The notes beneath the pieces were generated by a model that was not told where the DNA came from, made no database searches, and saw only the letters and a list, made by a program, of their open reading frames with translations. The position numbers were made by a program, and so were the translations under genes. A stretch of 25,000 nucleotides of DNA from Mesostigma viride (taxonomy: Eukaryota > Streptophyta > Mesostigmatophyceae > Mesostigmatales > Mesostigmataceae): positions 1,527,801 through 1,552,800 of the forward strand of contig RPFO01000348.1 of NCBI GenBank assembly GCA_009746045.1. Reading direction: 5' to 3'. Of this stretch, positions 1 to 20,700 are shown one piece after another. The number at the start of each line of letters is the position of its first letter. Within the stretch, counting starts at the first letter, position 1.

Positions 1-179
1 CACCCCCACCCCCCGCACACACACACAACAAAAAAACCTGCACCCCCCTGCAAGCGTCCCAAAGCAAGTAACAGAACCGATGCATCCTACTCCTCGCCGG
101 AGAATATGTGCTATAGAACCAGGGGGATTGTCACGTATAGTAAACTGTAAACACATATAGCAAACTGCAGCTCCATTAC
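1..179. other. TAF1B intron 8 (partial)
   Basis: No coding segment is supported here. A CA/CCCC-rich stretch (1-50) lies at the window edge, followed by unremarkable intron sequence. Confidence 0.6.
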
Positions 180-9835
<9,656 letters not shown>

Positions 9836-11390
9836 CGTGTCGAATACTGCATCGCGTCATAGAAGAGAATGACTGACCCTCTGCAGTGCCTCCATAACGG
9901 CGCTGTGCTCTAAGGCAGCAACTTCGCATTTGGGGTGGTAACTAACTGCATTTTCGCTTGCATTCGTGTTGCATTTATCTGGCTTACGTTAGAGGCAAGA
10001 ACAGGGCCCATGCAGCACGTCATCATTCGCCATAATTCCCCATCATAATAAAATTTGTCGTGATGAATCGGGCTGTGACTAATTATTATTACGAGTGCAT
10101 TCTCACATTGCCACCTCGTGACGTGCTAGCAAAATGCAGGGAGATGAGTTTGCCAGCAAATGGAAAAAGGACGGAGACTGCAAAAGCCAGTCGGCGCGGC
10201 GCTGATCTGGCGCCAAGTTTCTCGGCCTTTTAAGGGACCCAAGGTGATCAATAGTTCTTATCAGGGTCTGTGCAAGTAACTGAACGTGCCGGCCGTCAGC
10301 CGTCGCGGACCGAAAACCAGTCTGCGACTCTGCGTGATCCATTTCCGGCATGGCGTTGCAGCAGCGCGCGACACGTCAGGGCAAGGTGGATGCAACAGGT
10401 GTCCTGCAAACGTTAGGTTGTTCTTCATCCGAGTCACTCTTTATCTACATGCAGTAGGCTTGCGCACAAGTGAGCGTGGGTGGTATTTTACCCGTTGGTC
10501 GCGAACTAGTCAAGACGCCGCTCTCGCTCGCTGGGGGTTCAGCAGAAATATTATTCTTGAGTAGCTAGCGTGTTGAGATAATGTCGTTCGCCACTCAAAT
10601 GGATGCGATTGTCGGCTCGACCATCGGCGTCTGTCCACGCCTGACTTCTGCTTTTCCCAGTGGGCGTGGTAAGCAGGGTGCCAAGCGCTCGTCTAGGCTG
10701 TGCTCGGTAATAGAAAGAGTTTTTTCTTGTGAGTGAGACTTCTAGAACCTGGCCGCAGTCTTCCGCCACGTCAGTCACGCTTGAGTGGCAGTTTGCCTCT
10801 AATGAGTGCCTGGAAGCTCGGACACCAACAGACAATAAGAAAACAGCCATTCCGCAGTCATCTACCCCTTCTGAGGCCGCTTCCCTTGTATTTTTGTTTC
10901 TCTTGTCGTCTGGAACGGTTCATGGGTACAGGTCAGCTCGTGTGCCGGTGAGCCACGCTGTTTACGTGCACGAGAATAGAGTTATTGAGAATTGAGATAC
11001 GGCACGTGATGGGTTTACACGACTTGTCCTAGCTAGCAGCCTGTCCTGTCAGCACAGCTGTATGGGATTCACTTTTTGTAGCAGGATACCACACCCTGGA
11101 GTGCATTGTTACGCTGCCTTGGGCGACTTATCCATGATGCTCCCTTGACATGCTCCGTGGGAGCTGTGGATGGCTGTCCAATTTTGCTCCACCGTGGACC
11201 CCTGTTATCTTCTTCCAGCTCGATATTGCGAAAGCACGGTTCTCAATTTTTGCTTTGCCTGTTGACAGGCAGGTGAAATAGCACCCAGGACAAGCTTCCA
11301 GAGCTGAGTACTTATGTACTTCCTATACAAGCAATCCTTACTCTACTTACTGAATCGAACTGTACTTACTGACTTGTTCTCGCTTACTGC
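9836..11390. promoter_or_regulatory. Shared 5' intergenic region between divergent TAF1B and CYP37
   Basis: 1555 bp between the two start codons, so promoters and 5' UTRs of both genes should lie here. No convincing TATA box or other element was recognised. A degenerate TACTTACTGA-like repeat (11345-11390) precedes the CYP37 start. The open frames in this stretch (10103-10995) show no family resemblance or splice logic and are not called. Confidence 0.5.
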
Positions 11391-11768
11391 ATGACACTGG
11401 CGACATCGTGCCTGCCACAACTCCCACCCGCAGCCTCAACTCTGCGCCCATGCCAAAGCCATCGTGCCGGCGGCAGCAGCCAACACCGGCATACTCGCCG
11501 CGGGCCATGTGTTGCCCGTATGAACCCCTCGGGTAGTGACCGCGACCAGAACAAGAATGGGGCCATGCAGCTGCTGCTGTCTGGCATGGCCAAGGTCCTG
11601 CTGGCGGGGGCGGTGGTGGCAACGGAGCTAGCCACCCCGGCGTTGCTGCTCACCCCCCCTGAGGCGCAGGCGGTGTTGCGGTCACCCACGGCCAAGCTGC
11701 CACGCAGTGCTGAGGTGGCGCTACGCCGCGCCATTCCCGCGGTGAACGCCGACAGCAAAGAGATCCAG
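11391..11768 (+). CDS. CYP37: CYP37 exon 1: targeting peptides and start of mature protein
   Basis: Residues 1-126. A Ser/Arg/Pro-rich transit peptide leads to the hydrophobic core [19 protein letters not shown] and cleavage motif EAQA. The mature start [20 protein letters not shown] is nearly identical to plant CYP37. It ends ...SKEIQ at donor GTGCGC, phase 0. M44 (11520) is an alternative start but would lose most of the transit peptide. Confidence 0.93.
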
Positions 11769-14700
11769 GTGCGCTGCCCGTGGTGGGCGGACTAGGGGGT
11801 GCTAGGGCTAGGGGTGCGCTGCCCGTGGTGCTGGGGCTAGGGAAGCTAGGATAAGTGGTGCTAGTGCTAGGGGTACTGCTAGGATTAGGAGTGCTAGGAT
11901 GTGGGTTGCTAGGATTAGGGAATCCTACTCTTTAAGGAAGGGGTCCCCCGTGTAAAGCCTAGTGCCTGTTGCGCCCTGCTGCTCCACTCTACCACTAATG
12001 CCCTCGCTGGCCCGTTCTTGCCCCTGGCTGTCCCCTCTTGTCCTTCGTTAAGACACGCAAATATCGCCCAAGGTCATGGACAATTCACTTCAATTTTCTC
12101 ATGACTGCGACACGGGTTGTAGGGGATGTCATGGCATCCCCTGCACCCCCCGCATTGTTTGGTTCAATATAGAAGATCAATTCTGGACGATGCACTTCCT
12201 GAGGATGCTCCCGATGAAGAGAGCTAAAAAGATGCTACAAAGATGCTCCCTATGAAGAGAGCGAAAAAGACGCTAAAAAGATGCTCCCTGTGAAGAGAGC
12301 GAAAAACACGCTACAAAGATGCTCCCTATGAAGAGAGCTAAAAAGACGCAAAAAAGATGCTACAAAGATGCTCCCTATGAAGAGAGCGAAAAAGACGCTA
12401 CAAAGATGCTCCCTGTGAAGAGAGCTATAAAGACGCTACCTAAACAAAGAACTAATTCCAGGCAAGCTGGACTGGCTGCTTTCTAGCTACCAAACAAGTG
12501 AAAATAAATATTCCTTGGCTTACAAAATGTGCTTCATGGTGGTAACAAGCAAAGAAATCGAAATCCTCTTTTGCTGACCACCGTGCCAGTAATGTGCTTC
12601 ACTGGCGGTTACAAGCAGTGCTGCTGGCTAGGTTCACCAACCAAACAAAGAAGATTAGCACAGTAAGTCAAACCATTGTTCACTAGCAAATTAACAAACA
12701 AGATTTAATCAGACATGATTCTCTGGGGTTTGTGGAGTACTTTCAACCAATAGAACCCATGTATCTTTTCCTGAAGGGCCTAAAGGTGCCCCTGCCTTAC
12801 AATCAACAGCGCAAGGGCTGTATCCTCTTATGTGTCATCACTACTCTTACCCACCTCTACTCTTATTTGTACTTACCACACCTGTATCTATCTGGTGTCC
12901 TCTCTATATATATCTATCTGCTGTCACCTCCACCGCTCACCACCATCTCTACTCCAGGTGTACTGAGCCTAGACTTACCGCCCCCCCTGCTCTACATACT
13001 GATGCGCGCATCCCTATGCATGTGCCTGCGCCCGCAGAGCAACATCGAGGAGGTCCAGTTTGGCCTGCGCATCCCCAACCGCAAGCCATACCGTAACATG
13101 GCACAGAAAACAGAGGCATCCATCAAGGTGGGGGATGCTTCCATACTTGTTCTTGCTCCTTGGTCTTATTCTTGGTCTTGCTCTCGTTATTGTTATTGTT
13201 TTTGTTCTTGTCTTTGTCCTTGTCTTCGTTCTTGTCTTTGTTCTTGTCCTTGGTCTTGTCCTTGGTCTTGTCCTTGGTCTTGTTCTCGTTATTGTCATGG
13301 GCGTCCGCATGAAGGTGGGATGTGCAACGTGGTGTGGCATGTGGTCGAGCGCCCGTCAAGGTGGGGCATGCAGCGCATGTCTCAGCACGGGTTCTGCATA
13401 TCGCTGCTGGTTCCCATCGAGGTGGCGGATGGCAGCATTTGGCATCGGCTCCCATAGGGAAGCATGGAGCGTGAAACATCTGGAAGCTCGCGCCGCACAT
13501 GCCCCCCTGAGCGGGGAAGAAGCGCAGCCGTTGGGGACACCCGCTAGAGACACGGCCGCTGCTTGGGGCAGGGCTCCACACTTCAGATGGCGGCACATGT
13601 CACGGCTCCCGCGCTCAGCATTCTTTTTCCCCAGGCACCGCGCACGAGGAATCCAATCACTTGGGTGCTTGCCTTGCGAGGCTATGAAACTCTTTGCTGA
13701 AGCTCGAGAATCCCTGGTTGCCTTTCTTTAACGTCGCCACCTGACCCCCCTTCCGCTCTCGTGGAACGCCCTCCCCTCTCTGCCCTTCGCTTGCAGCTGC
13801 TGACCACCAAGCGCGCGTCCATCCTAGCAAGCGTGCCGGAGGCGCAGCGCACCCAAGGGGAGGCGCTCATCGACGAGCTCATCAACGGCAAGGTGGGTGT
13901 TTACATGGTAGTATATGGCAAGGTGGGTAGGGCGTGGCAATCATTGAATTGATCAACGACAGCTAGGGTATAGGCGTGTGACATGGTGGGTGTGTATCAT
14001 GGGACATCCACTGGTTGCCGCGGGCACATGTTCACACGGGCTTGCTAAGATTCCATCATAAATGGTATCATCAATAAGTGGCAATATGGGTAGGAGGGAG
14101 ATGTGGCGAGTTGGGATTTGGGCAGCTAGCGTTTTCACGTTTGTTGCTTTCTGACGACAATGTGGCAAGTTGGGTAGGGTATGTGGCAAGGTGGGCAGGG
14201 TGATATGGCGGCTACGTATGACAAGTTGCCACGGTCCAATGCATGCGGTTGTAGTTACTTGCCCCCGCTCGCCCCATGCGGTCATGATGCCCTCCTGTCC
14301 AATGCCCCCAGTTTGGGCTCACCAGCCTGGCCAACGCATGCACGTTCGATGCCTTGCATTTATCTTAACATGCTCTTGCCTTGCCCCTACCTTGGCCCTC
14401 CTGCTTGCCCTTTGCCCCCTTGTCCCCTGCCACCAGTTTGGTCTCACCAGCCTGGCTAACGCGATCGAGCAGGAGGACCCCGACCGCATCGGCGACCGTG
14501 TCAACTTCTGCCTCAGCAAGATTGCAGAGCTCGAGATGCTGCAGGTATGCAATAGGGTGTAGCACAAATATTGGTCGCCTGGGCACACCAACCAGTGAAA
14601 ATTGGTGGAGCTGGAGATGCTGCTGGTGTACAATAAATATGTTGTCTAAGGTGTCTGGACACAACGACCACACACCTCTGCAGAGCCTAAGAAGTTGCAT

Positions 14701-17700
14701 GTAAATAGGACGCCCCATCAATATAGCGTGTTTGATCGATGAGGACCCAGCAATCCAATTCCACAGCTTTGCAGAAGTTGAGGTAGTGCAGGCATTGCAC
14801 ACGGGGCTTGTCTCATCGATGGGGGCACGGTAGGCCACAGCAGTGAGGATTGCTTGATGTATTGCAGGTGCGGAGACACCCGCCGCCCACCACAGAGAGG
14901 TTGCTTATGTGCTCTCTTCCTTGCTTGCTTCTGTGCTCTCTTCCTTGCTTGCTTCTGTGCTCTCTTCCTTGCTAACTTCTATGCTCTCTTCTTTGCTTGC
15001 TTCTATGCTCTCTTCCTTGCTTGCTTCTATGCTCTCTTCCTTGCTTGCTTCTATGCTCTCTTCCTTGCTTGCTTCTGTGCTCTCTACCTTGCTTCTGTGC
15101 TGTGTTCTTGACACCCCCTGCTCCGACAGGCACCAGGCCTCCCATACGCACTGCCCGCAATGTACAAGTCGCTGCCCATGTACGTGCCTTGGTGTCCATG
15201 TCGTCGTACCACTGTCTACTTTGTATCTATTTGTTGCGGTTCATGCACGCTGGCGACATACAAGTCGATGCCCGTGTACGTGCCTTGGTGTAAAAGATAC
15301 CCCCCCCCCCCGTAATGTAATCACAGTCAGGCGGTACCCCTTGATGTGTACACTATGTAAGGAATGGTGTCGCCTGCATCGAGTAGTAGTTGGTGGCGGT
15401 GTTGCCTAGCTGTTCTAGCTTGCAAGGGGTATTCTCATTCCGCGCGTCACACTTGCGTTCCGACTCTCACTTATGTAATTCTCAATAATTGGTATGTATT
15501 ATGTAAGGGGTTGGCAGGTTGCCGCCGTTTGGATATATCGGGTAGACCAAGTGTAGCTTCTCTAGTAACTTATCTAGTTGGGTGCCATTCCTTCGGCTGA
15601 CTCAGATTTCCATGTATCTCTTGTTTGCCTCTTTTCCCTCCATGAGTCCGATGGATTGCATAAGCATTCGTTGTTGATCAATATATAATTTGTAGATGAT
15701 GGGAGGCAGCCACCCGCGATAACCATGTCACACTTTGGCTTGCGACGGGTGATGATGTCCTGGCGATGATGCTGGCGGCTGTTCCCACGGTCCAGTGACG
15801 TACGAGGCATAGAGCCATGGTGAACGTAAGATGAGGACATGAAGGGGGTACCCATTTAAAAGTTCACAGGGATGCCTGGCTCTGCCCCCTTCGTGTCTGC
15901 TATATGGGGTGCGTAGTACTCCTTGTTGCTTGCCTCGACAAAGTGGGGGGCAACAGGATGCCATTGTGAGCAAGAAACGTCGTGTGCATGTTTGTAGTCG
16001 TGTCCGTAGGCACACCCACTCAAGGTGTCTGCGTTGCTGTGCTACGCTTGACGTGCAGCCGTGTTCAGAGGTCATGCTCTGAAGCACAGGCACGGATACA
16101 AACAACAGTAAGAATTTCAATGCAAGAGTTCGTTCCTACCTGCCTGCACGTCCCTCTTACCGAAGCTGGCACGCTCGTCCTCCCCTGGTACGCAACGCAC
16201 TGATGCCCCGCTGCCGTGCTTCGTTCTATTCCCTCATCGTCACGCTACTCGTTCACGCCCCCCGGAACCATTGCCCCTAATCTGCTCGTACGTCCCCACT
16301 CACCCCTTCGCAGACTGAGCGGCCGCGCTGTAGTGGAGCTGACGGTTGCCAGCAGCGGGAAGGGCTTCGTGCTGGATGCTGGCGGTGGGCCCAAGAAGCA
16401 GGGTGTGCTGGAGGTAACCAACATCTAGGGGCAGCCAGGTGCCATGCGATAGCATCTTGCCACAATTTTTCCATAGTTTGCCCTCATTGTCATCGTGCAT
16501 GCCACTCGATATGTGAGTGATGGGATCCTGGTTGTGGAAAGCAAAGGGCAGCAGGGAGCATGACTAGTTACCTGAATAGCTGGACTACCTGACTACATGA
16601 AGAGTACCTGATGCCAGCACGATTTATTTGTTGCATGACGACAGGCCGTATGATACCAGAACGAGAAAATCCTACCCCTGGTAGATGTATGGAGCACGGT
16701 TGCCCTTGGACTCCTTTGCAGTAGCGCCCCACGAGTCCGCATAGCACCTGGACGGTTGAAAGACGTGATCCGCTTGAGGAGTCTGTGCAAAAAGGTTTTT
16801 ATACTGAACCCCCGATGGTCCAATGGTAACTACCGCTACGCTTGGTGGGGGGTCATCCTTGCTTATGCAGGCGCCTGGAGGGGCTTGCCTCCCATGCCTG
16901 TTTTTTGACACGTGCATGTTTAGACGAGCGTAAAGAAAACTTTCTTTCACGGAGCTGTATTTGGGTGCTGCCACTTGATTTGAACGCCTGAACAGTTATT
17001 ATTGCTGTTCCTGTCCCTGTTGTTACTGCTGCTACTGTGGCTGTCATCATCGCGGTCACGACTGCTGTCTGTACTGTTACGATTGCTGTTGCCAGTGTTG
17101 TTGCTGCTGCGAGTCTGCCCAGCCGTCGCCGCCCTTCCTGCGTCTCCCCCCCCGCCCTTCATCAACGTACCTTTGAGTGCCTTTGAGTGCCTTTGAGTGC
17201 CTTTGAGTGCCTTTGAGTGCCTGTGAGTGCCTGTGAGTGCCTTTGAATGCCTTTGAGTGCCTTTGAGTGCCTTTGAGTGCCTTTGAGTGCCTTTGAGTGC
17301 CTTTGAGTGCCTTTGAGTGCCTTTCTCGCATGCTTTCGCGTGCATTTCTCACGCACTTTTGCATGCCCTTCTCGTGTGCCCGTGTGTTCCTTTGCCTAAT
17401 CTCGTGTGTCCTTGTGTGTCCTTGTGTGTCCTTGTGTGTCCTTGTGTGTCCTTGTGTGTCCTTGTGTGTCCTTATGTGTCCTTGTGTGTCCCTGTGTGTC
17501 CTTGTGTGTCCTCGTGTGTCCTTGTGTGTCCTTGTGTGTCCTTGTGTGTCCTTGTGTGTCCTTGTGTGTCCTTGTGTGTCCTTGTGTGTCCTTGTGTGTC
17601 CTTGTGTGTCCTTGTGTGTCCTTGTGTGTCCTTGTGTGTCCTTATGTGTCCTTGTGTGTCCCTGTGTGTCCTTGTGTGTCCTTGTGTGTCCTTGTGTGTC

Positions 17701-20700
17701 CTTGTGTGTCCTTGTGTGTCCTTGTGTGTCCTTGTGTGTCCTCGTGTGTCCTTGTGTGTCCTTGTGTGTCCGTGTGTGTCCTTGTGTGTCCTTGTGTGTC
17801 CTTGTGTGTCCTTGTGTGTCCTTATGTGTCCTTGTGTGTCCTTGTGTGTCCTTGTGTGTCCTTGTGTGTCCTTGCGTGTCCTTGTGTGTCCTTGTGTGTC
17901 CTTGTGTGTCCTTGTGTGTCCTTGTGTGTCCTTGTGTGTCCTTGTGTGTCCGTGTGTGTCCTTGTGTGTCCCTGTGTGTCCTTGTGTGTCCTTGTGTGTC
18001 CTTGTGTGTCCTTGTGTGTCCTTGTGTGTCCTTGTGTGTCCTTGTGTGTCCTTGTGTGTCCTCGTGTGTCCTTGTGTGTCCTTGTGTGTCCGTGTGTGTC
18101 CTTGTGTGTCCTTGTGTGTCCTCGTGTGTCCTTGTGTGTCCGTGTGTGTCCGTGTGTGTCCTTGTGTGTCCTTGTGTGTCCTTGTGTGTCCTTGTGTGTC
18201 CTTGTGTGTCCTTGTGTGTCCTTATGTGTCCTTGTGTGTCCCTGTGTGTCCTTGTGTGTCCTTGTGTGTCCTTGTGTGTCCTTGTGTGTCCTTGTGTGTC
18301 CTTGTGTGTCCTTGTGTGTCCTTGTGTGTCCTTGTGTGTCCTTATGTGTCCTTGTGTGTCCCTGTGTGTCCTTGTGTGTCCTTGTGTGTCCTTGTGTGTC
18401 CTTGTGTGTCCTTGTGTGTCCTTGTGTGTCCTTGTGTGTCCTCGTGTGTCCTTGTGTGTCCTTGTGTGTCCGTGTGTGTCCTTGTGTGTCCTTGTGTGTC
18501 CTTGTGTGTCCTTGTGTGTCCTTATGTGTCCTTGTGTGTCCTTGTGTGTCCTTGTGTGTCCTTGTGTGTCCTTGCGTGTCCTTGTGTGTCCTTGTGTGTC
18601 CTTGTGTGTCCTTGTGTGTCCTTGTGTGTCCTTGTGTGTCCTTGTGTGTCCGTGTGTGTCCTTGTGTGTCCTTGTGTGTCCTTGTGTGTCCTTGTGTGTC
18701 CTTGTGTGTCCTTGTGTGTCCTTGTGTGTCCTTGTGTGTCCTTGTGTGTCCTCGTGTGTCCTCGTGTGTCCTTGTGTGTCCTTGTGTGTCCTTGTGTGTC
18801 CTTGTGTGTCCTTGTGTGTCCTTGTGTGTCCTTGTGTGTCCTTGTGTGTCCTTGTGTGTCCTTGTGTGTCCTTGTGTGTCCTTGTGTGTCCTTGTGTGTC
18901 CTTGTGTGTCCTTGTGTGTCCTTGTGTGTCCTTGTGTGTCCTTGTGTGTCCTTGTGTGTCCTTGTGTGTCCTTGTGTGTCCTTGTGTGTCCTTGTGTGTC
19001 CTTGTGTGTCCTCGTGTGTCCTTGTGTGTCCGTGTGTGTCCGTGTGTGTCCTTGTGTGTCCTTGTGTGTCCTTGTGTGTCCTTGTGTGTCCTCGTGTGTC
19101 CTTGTGTGTCCTTATGTGTCCTTGTGTGTCCTTGTGTGTCCTTGTGTGTCCTTATGTGTCCTTGTGTGTCCTTGTGTGTCCTTGTGTGTCCTTGTGTGTC
19201 CTTGTGTGTCCTTGTGTGTCCTTGTGTGTCCTTGTGTGTCCTTGTGTGTCCTTGTGTGTCCTTGTGTGTCCTTGTGTGTCCGTGTGTGTCCGTGTGTGTC
19301 CGTGTGTGTCCTTGTGTGTCCTTGTGTGTCCTTGTGTGTCCTCGTGTGTCCTTGTGTGTCCTTATGTGTCCTTGTGTGTCCTTGTGTGTCCTTGTGTGTC
19401 CTTATGTGTCCTTGTGTGTCCTTGTGTGTCCTTGTGTGTCCTTGTGTGTCCTCGTGTGTCCTTGTGTGTCCTTGTGTGTCCTTGTGTGTCCTTGTGTGTC
19501 CTTGTGTGTCCTTGTGTGTCCTTATGTGTCCTTGTGTGTCCTTGTGTGTCCTTGTGTGTCCTTGTGTGTCCGTGTGTGTCCGTGTGTGTCCGTGTGTGTC
19601 CGTGTGTGTTTTTGTCTGCCTGTGTGTGCCTGTGGGTCACGTGCTTCCCCATGCCTGCATGTCACAGATCACACTGGACGGATACTCGGCGCCGATCTCT
19701 GCGGGCAACTTTGCTCGCCTGGTGGGTGGCCGCCATCTGTCCTTGATGCCCGGCTGCCTGTTCACTTGACTAGAAAATCAAAGCAACCGGTGTGCAAGGC
19801 AACCCCTGCTAGGCGGCTGGCTTCCGCTTTTCTGGAAGCCTTTCAAAAATATGGACCGTAGGCGTGAGCGGGCTAGGGGTAGAAGCTGGGGATGCTCGCA
19901 TAGCGCACTTGGACAGGTTATCTTCTCTGCCAAGGAAACTTTGATGCTGCTCTCTGCCATCGTGGGGTGGCCTGTCGGGCTGGACTGCCAACCTATGCCC
20001 TCTTTTCGCCCTTTGTGCAACCTTGTGATCCTTCTTATGCCTGGAAGCGCAAATTCTAACCCCTATCTGTTTAGGGGCTGCCTTATTGCAGTGGTAGCCT
20101 TCCTACCCGTGCATCTAAAATCGTACCCTACCTCAATGATCTTGAGCGCTTTCCGTCTTCCCGGACCCGCTTGCATCCTCCCCGCCCCCTTCAACGGACA
20201 CATGTGCAAATTACATGAATAAGAAGCAGATGCCAATGGTGCTGTGTGTATCGTTAAGATTCTGTCTGAAGTCATGCTTTGTGGCAACTTTTTTGCACTC
20301 CTGCTGGCGACTACAGGCCTCCAAGGGCTTCTATGATGGGGTCAAGCTGCAAGTTTCGCCTGAGAACGTGCTTGCGGTGGGGCTGAGCAATCCAGAGGTC
20401 GAGGAGTTGCCGCTGGAGATTCAGCAGGCGGGTGAGTTCGAGCCGCGCTACCGTGTGCCCCTAGACCTGGACGAGGGCGAGTTCCCCATCATCCCGATGT
20501 CCATCTACGGCGCTGTCTGCCTGGCTCACGCACCCTCCAACCCAAGTGCGTCATCGTCGTCCGACTTCTTCATCTATTTATATGACAAGCGCAACTCAGG
20601 TCTTGGCGGCGTGGCATTTGATGAGGGCCAGTTTACGGTCATTGGCTACGTGACGTCGGGCAGTGAGATCCTGTCCCAATTGAAGTCGGGCGAGACGATC

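Noticed and set aside
10103-10995. Small frames in the TAF1B-CYP37 intergenic region
   Set aside because: No family resemblance, no splice-phase support, and overlapping on both strands as expected by chance.
11790-11935. Interstitial telomere
   Set aside because: GCTAGGG/ATTAGGG words are irregular and never form a run of a telomeric repeat.
12732-13731. Long plus-strand frames across CYP37 intron 1, exon 2 and intron 2
   Set aside because: Only the exon 2 part (13038-13127) has conserved content; the rest is pyrimidine-rich simple sequence.
14869-14902. Possible extra CYP37 exon after TATTGCAG
   Set aside because: It would break the gap-free match between exon 4 (...LEMLQ) and exon 5 (APGLPY...) and contains a phase-shifting length; better explained as a decayed copy of the exon 4 junction.
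16800-16860. tRNA-like A-box word (TGGTCCAATGGTAACTACC)
   Set aside because: No B box (GGTTCGANTCC) and no acceptor stem in the expected range.
17297-19861. Three overlapping plus-strand open frames of about 790-850 residues rich in Cys/Val
   Set aside because: They are the three readings of a 10-bp satellite whose unit lacks stops. They lie in a CYP37 intron, and the frame from 17297 only reads by chance into exon 7.
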